Made by a program: the position numbers and the translations under genes | In this document: positions 41,838 through 52,456 of the stretch, piece by piece | How the letters are laid out: each line of letters opens with the position of its first letter | Position numbering within the stretch: position 1 is the stretch's first letter | From: Skeletonema tropicum | Taxonomy: Eukaryota; Bacillariophyta; Thalassiosirophyceae; Thalassiosirales; Thalassiosiraceae | Reading direction: 5' to 3' | Length of the DNA: 64,000 nucleotides | Assembly (NCBI GenBank): GCA_037178625.1 | Contig: CM074127.1 | Span: forward strand, 2,294,001-2,358,000 | The notes under the pieces: generated by a model | Databases searched by the model: none | What the model saw: the letters and a program-made list of their open reading frames with translations, nothing else | Told to the model about the DNA's origin: nothing

Positions 41838-44800
41838 TGGATCCACGGCAGCCTCCACCCTCCTTTGCCCGGGAGGCCGAGGTGAGCCATTTCAGACAGA
41901 GGCAACGTGAATATAAGTCTAATAGGCCATCCAAAACAAAGAAGAAGAAGAAGTCAGCACAAAGAGCACAACAATATCGAGATTCTATGAGACGCCGCAA
42001 CACCATTGCAGGAGGAACCAAGCTGGAGGATGCGTTGGATACAGACACAATGAGGCAGTTGCTAGCGGATCGTACAAGACAACGCGATGATCCATCCAAC
42101 AGGGAGCTTGACGAGTTATTGGAGTCGCAGCAGCATAGATCTACTGAGCTGGACGGCCTGCGGTCGGACGGCCTAGATAATAAGGCAGACAATTGCTCAG
42201 TGAGCAGCATCAAGGTGCCGGTGTACGGCCCGCTTAGGGTGGCCCACAAAGGACACGAGACGGTTCGAGTATTGTCCATGAACATCAATGGCCTCAGCCT
42301 GTGGCAGCCCAACAACACCAAGATAGAACGACTGAAGCACGTGCTACGAGAATACAGGGTCGACGTGTTGGGGCTCCAAGAGACCAACACCAATTTTCGG
42401 GCGTTAAATCCATCCTTACAGATTGCTAACACCCTTCGGCACGGAGATGATAGAATTGCATCGGTTCATGCTCACAATACGCGGGAACTCCACAACATCG
42501 GGAACTTCCAAGCAGGGGGGACAGCGGTGGTTCTGAGAGAAGAATTGGCGGGCCTACCTACCACTAGGGGGCAGGATGAAACGGAGCTAGGCATGTTTTG
42601 CTGGTACCGCACCGAGCCGACAAATGGAGTGGGAACGGTGTTCATCTCAGCGTATGCACCCTGCCGCTCGGAAGGGGTTGGCACCTACTACCAACACATC
42701 GTGAGGTACATTCAATCCCATCAATTCGATACAAACCCCAAAGACCTATTTCGTCGAGAGCTCGTCGCGGCCATTATAAAGTGGAGGACATTAGGAGATC
42801 GAGTGGTACTAATGATGGATGCTAATGAGAATGCACTGGACGGCGAATTGAGCAGGCGGCTAGCAGGCAATGACATCAACATGCGAGAGGCTGTTCACAG
42901 AATCATGCCTGGACAGAAAGGGCCCTTCACACACTTCAGAGGCAACGACAATGGAAATGGGGCGATTGACGGTATTTGGGTGTCAGACGATATCGAACTG
43001 ATCAGCGCTTGTTACCTCCCCTTTGATCCAGACTTGGGAGATCATCGGCCGGTGGTGGTAGATTTGCAAACCAGATCCGTCCTTGGCACTGCCCTCTGTC
43101 GTATTGTGCCTCCAAAGGCCAGGAAGTTGAACTCAAAGGTCCCGCGGGTACGAGACAAATATCTCGAGTTAGTAAGAAAGGGTTTCCACGAGAAACAGAT
43201 TGACCAAAAACTCTCCGAGTTAGAGGCTCTTGCCTCCTTCCCGCCTGACGCAGAATTCATTGCCCAGATGGAAACACTGGACAACATTGTCGAAGATGTA
43301 CTCTTGTACGCGGAGTCCAAGTGCAGAGTCCTTTATCCAGCTCATTATGAATATTCTCCAGCGATACAATCTTGGTTAGATAAACGCCACCTCCTGAAAT
43401 GGATACTACGGCACCATCTAGGGAAGCAGGTCAATATGGGGAATATGCGGAGATTCGCAAAAAGGAGAGGTCTAGAACAGTGGCTGTCTACCCCCGTTCC
43501 GGAACTGGTGGACTTGTATCGAAGCACAAAAGAGCATACGAGACAGCTACTGGCGGATTCTCCCTACTTGCGGAAGCACTTCTTAAATGAGAAACTCAAC
43601 GAGGCAATAGCAAATGAGAGGGAAGCAGAGGCAGTCAGAGTGAAAGCCATCCTCAGAGGTGAGGCACAGCGCAAGTGTTGGCAAGGCATCAAAAGAGCCA
43701 CAAAGGCTAAGGAAGTGATGAGTGTAACAAGAGTGGAGGTCGTGCAGGACGATGGTTCAGTGGTTGAGCATACGGCCAAAGAGTCGATTGAGGAGGCGCT
43801 GAAGACCGAGCTGCGAACAAGATTTGGACGGGCCACCTCTGCACCGATTTGTCAAGGTGCTCTATTTGAACTACTGGGTAATTTCGCCGACACATCAGCC
43901 GCAGTAGAGATTCTGGAAGGCACGTTTGTGCCACCACCAGACACGGATCCTCGGACGCTCCTCTTATTCGATGAAATGGCCTCGATCTGGTCCCGGATGG
44001 GAAACGGGGAGATCTCGATCTCGGTGTCACAAGAGGACTTTCAGTACTACTGGCGACACGTGAAGGAAAGAACTTCTTCCTCCTTATCGGGGATTCATTT
44101 TGGGCACTACAAGTCGATGGCACATGATGACAAATTGTCACAGCTGATGGCTAGGAAATTGTCTCTGACCACCACAACTGGAGCAAGTCCTGATAGATGG
44201 GCACGAGGACTGTCTGTAATGCTGGAAAAAATCGCAGGGGTAGCTGTGGTGAACAAATTGCGTGCCATCCTCCTACTGGAAGCAGACTTCAACTTCTGCA
44301 ACAAACTCATTTTCGGGCACAGGATGATCAATTCAGCGAGAGAGGAAGGCATGATTCCAGAGGAGATCTTCAGCTCCAAAGGGAAAACCGCAGAGGACGC
44401 CATTCTGCAGCAGGTTTTACTTTATGACATCGCCAGGGTCACCAAACGCCCGCTTCTAGTTGCTCAAGTCGATGCGGCACAGTGCTATGACAGGGTGGCC
44501 CTTCCAGCCGCTAGTCTCACCCTCCAAGCGTTCAAAGTTCCAAACTGTGCAGTACTGTCGATGCTACGTCCCCTTCACAACATGGAGTTCTTCCTGCGTA
44601 CAGGCTACGGGCAATCTGAATCTTACTTCGGCGGGAAAGAGGACGGCAAGCAGGGGCTCGCTCAAGGTAATGGCGCGGCTCCTGCCACTTGGCAACAGAC
44701 GAGTACCACGATAGTAAATGTGCAACGTCGGAGCGGACACGGTGTTACGATAGAATGCCCAATAACTAGGAAATCTGTCCGGCAGGTGGGGATCCTGTAC

Positions 44801-47800
44801 GTTGACGACACCAACCTTTGGGCTGGTTTGGACGAAGATGATGACCTGTTCTCGACAGCAGCTAAAGGCCAAGCCTCAATCTCGGATTGGGGGGGATTAC
44901 TCGGAGCGACAGGGGGTGCTTTAAAAGGCGAGAAGTGTGGGGTAACTATCCATCATCAATCAGCGGACGGCAAAGGGGGATGGGTGTATACTGATCAGCA
45001 ACAGCGACGGCAGGGAGAGACAGACGGAGCCGAGATGGAGGACAATGATCTGTCCTCGCTAGCCTTCCATGTCCCGACAACCTCAGGAGCTACGGAACCA
45101 ATCGACAAACTCCCTACCAATAAGGCAGACAACAACCTCGGATTATTTGCCAGACCAGATGGAAAGGCGGATCAGCATTTCGAACAGATGAAAGAAAGAG
45201 TGACAACGTGGACCGCTCAGATTAAAAGTGGGCACATCCCGGTTAGGTCGGTCTGGATGAGCTACTCCTGCCAACTGTGGTCAGGATTGCGCTATGGTCT
45301 TGGGGCATGCTCGGCACCAATTGCTGAGCTAAAAAAGGGATTGTCTTCTGCGGATTTCTATCTTCTCAGCAGCCTCGGGGTTACCCGTTCTATCACCAGA
45401 GAATGGAGGTATCTTCCACCAGCATTTGGAGGCATGGGCCTCAATGATCTGACAATCGAGACAACGGCCGCTACACTCGCGTCTTTCCTTCAGCATTACG
45501 ATGACAAACCCCATCCAGCGGTGAAGGACCGTCATCTTGGATTTACGTTGAGTGTGGTCATTCGTCATCTGCAAATTGAATTGGGGGTACCGGACTGTCC
45601 TTTTAGCTATGACTTCCGTACGTGGGGGCATCTTGCAACCGACTCGTGGATCAAATCATTTTGGGAAAAACTTGACGAGCTGGGGATTACTCTTGACTTG
45701 CGGTGTGACGATATCCCACTCCCTCGGAGAGGGGACAAGGTCATCATGCACATGATGGTTGAAATGGGCTTACGAGGGAAAGATCTGTTGCGTGTTAACA
45801 GAGTCAGAAAGGCACAAGAGGCTCTCTTCCTCTCTGACATCACTTCGGCCAATGGAAAATACCTGGAGAAGCACTTACTGGACGGGCACTGGATGGACTC
45901 TGAAGAAGGACTGTTAGGGAAGCATAGGTCTGGACTGCTCTTCGGCCCAGAATTTCCATCTGCGGCAGATTTCAAACTATGGAAAAAATATCTGCTCCAG
46001 ATCGCACCGCTCAATCTGATGCTGGAGGAGCCGTTGAGGGAATGGCTACATCCTTCACATAGGAAATGGAGGCATTTCTGGAACACCGAAACCTTCGCAG
46101 TGGAGATACATACTGACAGCACGATCCAGGAATACGTGCACGACAGGGACTCCGGAGATAGATCACACGTGCTCCACCCGTCAAGACAGCTAGATAGACC
46201 CTCCACCACCTTGGCTCCAGCTACCATCCTTGAATACGACAATGGTTCAGTTAGACTGATGCAGAGAGGCCCACCTCTCGTGGCAGCACCAGGTCATACA
46301 GTCTTTGCTTCATTCTGGGAGAGGCTATTTAGCAAAGGAGGCACGTGGATGTGGCAGGATTTGGCAGGTCAGGAAGATCCAGCATGGATAGTGGAGGCCA
46401 TACACAGAGGATCTCTCTTCTGTTGCACAGATGGTTCTTATATCAAAGAGATTTCAGTGGACGTCTGCGGGGCGGCTTGGATTATGTACTGCGAGGAGAC
46501 GGGGAAGTCATTGCAAGGTGATTTTACGGAGAGATCCAAATGGGCAGGCAGCTATAGAGGGGAGCAGCTGGGGATGTTAGCCATCCATATCTTACTGCTG
46601 ACGGCCGAGGAGCACTACGAGATTCTTTCCAACGCCAACATTTTCTGCGACAATCTAGGGACAATCCACACCTTTTCGACGAAGTATGCCAGGATCGCAG
46701 CTGCGGCCAAGAACAACGATATTCTACGGGTGCTGCGGAAGATACAGTCTCGCTCCAAACTGGTTCACAGACTGTCTCACGTTAAGGCACATCAGGACGA
46801 CATAGTGGGCTACGATGCATTGTCGATAGAGGCACAGCTCAATGTTATCTGTGATGACAGAGCCAAACGGGCTTTGCGGCGGGCAGTGAATACGACGGCA
46901 GCCCACCCTGCAACGCTATCGCTACCTCTCGAGTCAGCGGTGGTAATTATCGGCAATGAGAAGCAAACCGCGGATATGGCCAAAGAACTCCGTTACTACA
47001 TTGGCAAAGAAAGAGCAAAACAGTTCTACTCCGATGAAGGACTCATGTCACCCTCTATCTTCGACACCGTGGCATGGGAGCCCCTGCGGGATCTTCTAGG
47101 GCGTCGGCCTCAGATGTTCAGACTTTGGTACGCCAAGCAGTGTTCTGGTTTCTGCGGCACTGGCCAAATGATTACTAGATGGGACAAGGAAGCCTCAGCG
47201 TTGTGTCCCAACTGCGGGTGTTACGAAACGGCTGACCACCTGAATCGGTGTACAAGTGACATTAGACGGGGATTACTCAGCGACTGCATTGAGAATTTAT
47301 TGGACTGGATGAGAGACCACCACACCCACCCCGACCTAATGATTTGGATCCCAAGGTTTATTGCAGCCCAAGGCAAGCGATTGTTTGTGGACCTGCCGGA
47401 CAAGTATGGCGACAGTATGTCCCAGGAAACGAGACAAGTTGGTAATAGTTTGGATAGAATCGGATGGAGACATTTCACGGAGGGAAAAGTGTCCGTCGGG
47501 CTTCTACAACTGCAACAAAATTATCTTCTGGGCATGCGGCTCCGGCTGACCATCGACAGTTGGACGAAGGGCTTCCTGGACCAGCTACTCTCCCTCACGC
47601 ACACCCAATGGATTTGCAGGAACCTCACCAAACACCACAAAACCAAAGGCACGAAGGTCCTGGCTTCGAGAGAACAAATCCAGAAAGAGATAGAGCACCA
47701 ACTTAGTTTAGGAACTGACGGCCTGCCGGAAGAAGCTAGATGTCTGCTGGAAATCCAACCGGAGGAACTTTTTGCCAAGAGCACTGAGCAACAACAGTAT

Positions 47801-49192
47801 TGGTTGAATGCGGCGGTGGCGAGTAGAGAAGCGGCCGGAGACCTCACGGGAGGTAGACTGGACAATGAAAATCCGTCGATGGCTCAACCAAGGACCGCTC
47901 CACAGGAAACAGACGTGACAGCAGCCACTAGCACCGACAAGACGACTGCCACGAAGGCTCCTTTGCGTTTTGCCCCTATCTTTCAGCAGCAACTTCGGGC
48001 AGAAGCTCGGGCCTCCTCCACCCGGCAGAGGCCAAGGCTACCGCCAGACCTAGGGACGCAACGCACCGATTGTCTGGAGCTGCTACGACGTAATACGGAT
48101 GAAGAGACAAGGACATTCTCCCCAAGGGACCTCTTCAGAGCGGTCCCCGAGACTTTCACCCTTGACATGGCAGGAGGAGATAAGGTTCACCGGGAAGCAA
48201 TGCTCTCACTGCGACCACCACAATGGCTAAACGACGAAATCATCAACAGTTTCCTCCGCAGGGTTCTCTTTCCAAAGGTGAACTCCCAACGGGTCTACTT
48301 CTTCACCTCCTTCTTCATGTCAGCACTCCTTCAGACTGGGACAGACGGGCAATCAATACCCATCTACAACTACAACAATGTGCGCTCCTGGGGCAATACG
48401 TTGAGACGGAAGAACGGGATCTTGGGGGTGCGGGAGATATACGTGCCGATTAACCGGGGTAATCGCCATTGGTTGCTCCTCAAAGCCGACACCGTCCTCA
48501 AGGAGATTAAACTGTGGGATTCCCAGGGCAGGAAGGAGTATAACCAGCGGTACCTAAGGGCTATGCTGCAGTATCTCAAGGATAAGTATCGAGAAATACA
48601 TGGGGAGGCGAACGCTGATTGGGACAACTCTTGGCGACTCATCGATGACTCAATGAACTCTCCACGGCAGACCAACGGATATGATTGTGGTCTCTTTGTC
48701 CTCGTCAACGCAACCCTACTGGCACAAAACATCCCTCTGTGCGAGAATTCCTACAACCAGGCGGACTTCCTCCTCAAAGAGACTAGGATGAGGATCGCAA
48801 TGTTGCTGTGGTCTAGCAGCAGGAATCAACCAAGAGCTCCTGCCGCAGCAAGACTGCCTAGCCGATCGAATTCAACGGGTGGCAAGCGCAAGAGTGGTCA
48901 CCTCGCAGCGGGCAAGCCTATCCCCAAGCCGGTCAGGGTAAAGACGGCTGGCTCAGGTTCATCGTGCAAGGAGCGCAATAAACGACGGAGAAAGGACAAG
49001 CGGATTATCCCAGGCGGCCCCAAAACTAGAGGTAAAGTCCACGGGGACGACCCAACTCCAATGCAGCAGACAGAGTCCCTCCTTAATCAGAAAAGGAGCG
49101 CTGCATCGCTCGCTGTTGGGGATTCAACACTTCAGGCCACTACCCAAAGACACGCACCTCCCAAGCGGAAGAAACGGAAGCTGCCAACCTGA
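41837..49192 (+). CDS. LINE ORF2 polyprotein: endonuclease, reverse transcriptase, RNase H, CCHC, Ulp1 protease
   Basis: 2451 residues. Order of domains: basic N-terminus (SKTKKKKKSAQRAQQ). APE-type endonuclease about 140-410 (LSMNINGL, GLQETN, MMDANENA, GDHRPVVVDL). Reverse transcriptase about 780-1050 with AQVDAAQCYDRV and the catalytic YVDD in GILYVDDTNLW. RNase H about 1525-1680 with D in CTDGSYI, E in YRGEQLG, D in FCDNLGTI and D in CDDRAKRAL. CX2CX7HX3C knuckle about 1789-1804. Ulp1/SENP-type C48 cysteine protease about 2110-2310 (WLNDEIINSFL, His in NRGNRHWLLL, Asp in LWDSQG, Gln and Cys in RQTNGYDCGLF). Basic, nuclear-signal-like tail (KRKKRKLPT). All catalytic residues seen are intact. 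Confidence 0.9.
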   Translation: MDPRQPPPSFAREAEVSHFRQRQREYKSNRPSKTKKKKKSAQRAQQYRDSMRRRNTIAGGTKLEDALDTDTMRQLLADRTRQRDDPSNRELDELLESQQHRSTELDGLRSDGLDNKADNCSVSSIKVPVYGPLRVAHKGHETVRVLSMNINGLSLWQPNNTKIERLKHVLREYRVDVLGLQETNTNFRALNPSLQIANTLRHGDDRIASVHAHNTRELHNIGNFQAGGTAVVLREELAGLPTTRGQDETELGMFCWYRTEPTNGVGTVFISAYAPCRSEGVGTYYQHIVRYIQSHQFDTNPKDLFRRELVAAIIKWRTLGDRVVLMMDANENALDGELSRRLAGNDINMREAVHRIMPGQKGPFTHFRGNDNGNGAIDGIWVSDDIELISACYLPFDPDLGDHRPVVVDLQTRSVLGTALCRIVPPKARKLNSKVPRVRDKYLELVRKGFHEKQIDQKLSELEALASFPPDAEFIAQMETLDNIVEDVLLYAESKCRVLYPAHYEYSPAIQSWLDKRHLLKWILRHHLGKQVNMGNMRRFAKRRGLEQWLSTPVPELVDLYRSTKEHTRQLLADSPYLRKHFLNEKLNEAIANEREAEAVRVKAILRGEAQRKCWQGIKRATKAKEVMSVTRVEVVQDDGSVVEHTAKESIEEALKTELRTRFGRATSAPICQGALFELLGNFADTSAAVEILEGTFVPPPDTDPRTLLLFDEMASIWSRMGNGEISISVSQEDFQYYWRHVKERTSSSLSGIHFGHYKSMAHDDKLSQLMARKLSLTTTTGASPDRWARGLSVMLEKIAGVAVVNKLRAILLLEADFNFCNKLIFGHRMINSAREEGMIPEEIFSSKGKTAEDAILQQVLLYDIARVTKRPLLVAQVDAAQCYDRVALPAASLTLQAFKVPNCAVLSMLRPLHNMEFFLRTGYGQSESYFGGKEDGKQGLAQGNGAAPATWQQTSTTIVNVQRRSGHGVTIECPITRKSVRQVGILYVDDTNLWAGLDEDDDLFSTAAKGQASISDWGGLLGATGGALKGEKCGVTIHHQSADGKGGWVYTDQQQRRQGETDGAEMEDNDLSSLAFHVPTTSGATEPIDKLPTNKADNNLGLFARPDGKADQHFEQMKERVTTWTAQIKSGHIPVRSVWMSYSCQLWSGLRYGLGACSAPIAELKKGLSSADFYLLSSLGVTRSITREWRYLPPAFGGMGLNDLTIETTAATLASFLQHYDDKPHPAVKDRHLGFTLSVVIRHLQIELGVPDCPFSYDFRTWGHLATDSWIKSFWEKLDELGITLDLRCDDIPLPRRGDKVIMHMMVEMGLRGKDLLRVNRVRKAQEALFLSDITSANGKYLEKHLLDGHWMDSEEGLLGKHRSGLLFGPEFPSAADFKLWKKYLLQIAPLNLMLEEPLREWLHPSHRKWRHFWNTETFAVEIHTDSTIQEYVHDRDSGDRSHVLHPSRQLDRPSTTLAPATILEYDNGSVRLMQRGPPLVAAPGHTVFASFWERLFSKGGTWMWQDLAGQEDPAWIVEAIHRGSLFCCTDGSYIKEISVDVCGAAWIMYCEETGKSLQGDFTERSKWAGSYRGEQLGMLAIHILLLTAEEHYEILSNANIFCDNLGTIHTFSTKYARIAAAAKNNDILRVLRKIQSRSKLVHRLSHVKAHQDDIVGYDALSIEAQLNVICDDRAKRALRRAVNTTAAHPATLSLPLESAVVIIGNEKQTADMAKELRYYIGKERAKQFYSDEGLMSPSIFDTVAWEPLRDLLGRRPQMFRLWYAKQCSGFCGTGQMITRWDKEASALCPNCGCYETADHLNRCTSDIRRGLLSDCIENLLDWMRDHHTHPDLMIWIPRFIAAQGKRLFVDLPDKYGDSMSQETRQVGNSLDRIGWRHFTEGKVSVGLLQLQQNYLLGMRLRLTIDSWTKGFLDQLLSLTHTQWICRNLTKHHKTKGTKVLASREQIQKEIEHQLSLGTDGLPEEARCLLEIQPEELFAKSTEQQQYWLNAAVASREAAGDLTGGRLDNENPSMAQPRTAPQETDVTAATSTDKTTATKAPLRFAPIFQQQLRAEARASSTRQRPRLPPDLGTQRTDCLELLRRNTDEETRTFSPRDLFRAVPETFTLDMAGGDKVHREAMLSLRPPQWLNDEIINSFLRRVLFPKVNSQRVYFFTSFFMSALLQTGTDGQSIPIYNYNNVRSWGNTLRRKNGILGVREIYVPINRGNRHWLLLKADTVLKEIKLWDSQGRKEYNQRYLRAMLQYLKDKYREIHGEANADWDNSWRLIDDSMNSPRQTNGYDCGLFVLVNATLLAQNIPLCENSYNQADFLLKETRMRIAMLLWSSSRNQPRAPAAARLPSRSNSTGGKRKSGHLAAGKPIPKPVRVKTAGSGSSCKERNKRRRKDKRIIPGGPKTRGKVHGDDPTPMQQTESLLNQKRSAASLAVGDSTLQATTQRHAPPKRKKRKLPT

Positions 49193-49407
49193 GGCCACAT
49201 GCAGGCTATTTCCCTTCGTGTTAGCAGATGCACTCTCACCTGGTTTCGAACGCTCCGGCGTTTAAGAGGAGCACCCGGCTCCTACGGGGGCACCCGTCTT
49301 GCTGTCTGGTAAGCCTTTCGGCAGTAAAAGACCGTACATTGTACCTAAGCAGGTCCAGATTATACTCGTGTAGATATCTAATCTGATTAATTTTGTATTT
49401 ATTTATT
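49193..49407 (+). other. LINE 3' untranslated region
   Basis: 215 bp after the ORF2 stop. A stretch near 49258-49315 (GGCGTTTAAGAGGAGCACCC to GGGGGCACCCGTCTTG) can form a GC-rich stem. The end is a T-rich/ATTT run. The reverse transcriptase would recognise this part (inference). Confidence 0.55.
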
Positions 49408-49423
49408 TAAAACTCTCAGATCA
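49408..49423 (+). repeat. Target-site duplication, right copy
   Basis: TAAAACTCTCAGATCA, identical to 40790-40805. Its last part (CTCTCAGATCA) is also the start of the satellite unit. Confidence 0.85.
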
Positions 49424-52300
49424 GCTACGAGGCAGTAGCACTCTTACTTTTGCTGATCATATGCGAGAGTCGTACCACTGAGACTAGTGTGACAAAATCC
49501 GTCTGAGCAGTGCAACTATGTCACGATACTATCGACAACAGGAAAATGGGCCACTAGAAGCGGCTCATGCGCATACTGATAAAGATAGATATGATGTGGT
49601 AGAAGGAAATGGTGCAACCCAAAAGAGACCTATCAGCTACGAGGCTGAAACATCTATTCAAAGATAGCAAAACTTCTGATAGCAAAAATGTACTTCAAAA
49701 CAATCGCCACAGACTATGAAAGGCCACTAGAAGCGGCTCAGGCACTTATCGACGACGATAGATGCGATATGGTTCAATGATTTGCAGCTGGTCAGCCCAC
49801 ACTGGACCTCTCAGATCAGCTACGAGGCTGTAGCATCGCTTCTACGAACGCCAAACGTCTGAGCAGTGCTAATGTGCTTGTATACTATCCCCGCCGACTA
49901 TAATGGGCCACTAGAAGCGGCTCATGCGCGTAATGATGAAGATAGTTACGATTTGGTAGGATGTGGGCTGCTGGCCAGCCCACACTGGACCTCTCAGATC
50001 AGCTACGAGACAGTAGCATCTTTTCTACGCACGCCAAACGTCTGAGCAGTGCTAATGTGCTTATATACTATGACCGCCGACTATAATGGGCCACTAGAAG
50101 CGGCTCAGGCACTTATCGACGACGATAGAAGCGATACATGGTTCATTTTGGTGCTGCTGGCCAGCCCACACTTGATCTCTCAATTGATCTACGACCTGTA
50201 GCATGGCTTCTACCAGGGCAACCCTTCTTTGACGTTCTAATGAGCTTCTATGGCTTCGTTACCGACTATAATGGGCCACTAGAAGCGGCTCAGGCACTTG
50301 TCGACGATAGGTACGATTCTTTGGTAGGTTGTGGTGCTGCTGGCCAGCCCACACTGGACCTCTCAGATCAGCTACGAGACAGTAGCATCGCTTCTACGAA
50401 CGACAAACGTCTGAGCAGTGCTAATGTGCTTATATACTATCACCGCCGACTATAATGGGCCACTAGAAGCGGCTCATGCGCGTAATGACGACGATAGATG
50501 CGAAACATGGTTCATTGTGGTGCTGCTGGTCAGCCCACACTGAATCTCTCAGATCCGATACGAGACAGTAGCATCGCTTCTACTCACGCCAAACGTCTGA
50601 GCAATGCTAATGTGCTTGTACACTATCACCGCCGACTATAATGGGCCACTAGAAGCGGCTCATGCGCGTAATGACGACGATAGGTACAGTTTGGTAGGAT
50701 GTGCTGCTGCTGGCCAGCCCACACTGGACCTCTCAGATCAGAGCAACGAGACAGTAGCATCTTTTCTATGCACGCGAAACGTCTGAGCAGTGCTAATGTG
50801 CTTGTGTACTATCACCGCCGACTATAATGGGCCACTAGAAGCGGCTCAGGCACTTATCGACGACGATAGAAGCGATACATGGTTCATTTTGGTGCTGCTG
50901 GCCAGCCCACACTGGATCTCTCAATTGATCTACGACCTGTAGCATGGCTTCTACCAGGGCAACCCTTCTTTGACGTTCTCATGAGCTTCTATGGCTTCGT
51001 TACCGACTATAATGGGCCACTAGAAGCGGCTCATGCGCGTAATGACGACGATAGGTACGATTCTTTGGTAGGTTGTGGTGCTGTTGACCAGCCCACACTG
51101 GACCTCTCAGTTCAGCTACAAGACAGTAGCATCGCTTCTACGAACGACAAACGTCTGAGCAGTGCTAATGTGCTTATATACTATCACCGCCGACTATAAT
51201 GGACTACTAGAAGCGGCTCATGCGCGTAATGACGACGATAGAAGCGATACATGGTTCATTGTGGTGCTGCTGGCCAGCCCACACTGGACCTCTCAGATCA
51301 GCTACGAGACAGTAGCATGGCTTCTACTCACGCCAAACGTCTGAGCAATGCTAATGTGCTTGTGCACTATCACCGCCGACTATGAAAGGCCACTAGAAGC
51401 GGCTCATGCGCGTAATGACGACGATAGGTACAGTTTGGTAGGATGTGCTGCTGCTGGCCAGCCCACACTGGACCTCTCAGATCAGCTACGAGACAGTAGC
51501 ATCTTTTCTATGCACGCCAAACGTCTGAGCAGTGCTAATGTGCTTGTGTACTATCACCGCCGACTATGAAAGGCCACTAGAAGCGGCTCAGGCACTTATC
51601 GACGACGATAGAAGCGATACATGGTTCATTTTGGTGCTGCTGGCCAGCCCACACTGGACCTCTCAGATCAGAGCAACGAGACAGTATCATCGCTTCTATT
51701 GGGGAATTTCTTCTCCGACGTTCTCTTGAGCTTCTATGGCTTCGTTACCGACTATAATGGGCCACTAGAAGCGGCTCAGGCACTTGTCGACGACGATAGA
51801 TGCGAAACATGGTTAATTGTGGTGCTGCTGGCCAGCCCACACTGGACCTCTCAGTTCAGCTACGAGACAGTAGCATCGCTTCTACGAACGACAAACGTCT
51901 GAGCAGTGCTAATGTGCTTATATACTATCACCGCCGACTATAATGGACTACTAGAAGTGGCTCATGCGCGTAATGAAGACGATAGTTACGATTTGGTAGG
52001 ATGTGGTGCTGCTGGCCAGCCCACACTGGACCTCTCAGATCAGCTACGAGACAGTAGCATCGCTTCTACTCACGCCAAGTGTCTGGGCAGTGCTAATGTG
52101 CTTGTGTACTATCACCGCCGACTATAATGGGCCACTAGAAGCGGCTCATGCGCGTAATGACGACGATAGGTACAGTTTGGTAGGATGTGCTGCTGCTGGC
52201 CAGCCCACACTGGACCTCTCAGATCAGCTACGAGACAGTAGCATCGCTTTTGTCAGCGTATCTTTGTTTGACGTTCTCATTAGCTTCTATAGGATCAATT
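49412..52300. repeat. Satellite array, about 15.5 units of 183-188 bp
   Basis: The anchor GGCCACTAGAAGCGGCTCA (or a close variant) recurs near 49551, 49724, 49908, 50091, 50276, 50460, 50646, 50832, 51017, 51203, 51390, 51574, 51762, 51948 and 52132. Units also share CAGCCCACACTGGACCTCTC, AGCTACGAGACAGTAGCAT and ACGTCTGAGCAGTGCTAATG. At least three units (ending near 50270, 51010 and 51755) carry a different segment (TTTGACGTTCT, GAGCTTCTATGGCTTCGTTA), giving a mixed higher-order pattern. Periods that are not multiples of three break every frame, so the array is not coding. The first two units are the most diverged. Confidence 0.9.
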
Positions 52301-52456
52301 CTGATTTTATGATGCATTTTTCAGGCAATATATGTGTCTTTTAGTTTTAGGAAAAATGTTTTTCCAATGAATCAATTCTGTAATATGGCATTATTTTTAC
52401 TGATAATATCTAAGCATTATGTATACACTTTTAGATTGTTGTCATTTGATATACCT

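Larger units (their letters stand above)
40806..49407 (+). mobile_element. Full-length non-LTR retrotransposon (LINE), APE-RT-RNH-Ulp1 type
   Basis: 8602 bp between exact 16-bp target-site duplications. A 93-bp 5' leader is followed by ORF1 (312 residues), ORF2 (2451 residues) overlapping by one base, a 215-bp 3' untranslated region, and an end in a T-rich/ATTT run (TTTTGTATTTATTTATT). There are no LTRs. Both ORFs are intact and the target duplication has no mismatch, so the insertion is young and possibly still active. It sits at the left edge of the satellite array at 49412-52300. Confidence 0.9.

Noticed and set aside
49412..52300. CRISPR array or ankyrin-type repeat protein
   Set aside because: Units are 183-188 bp without constant spacers, the genome is eukaryotic, and frames are broken because the period is not a multiple of three.
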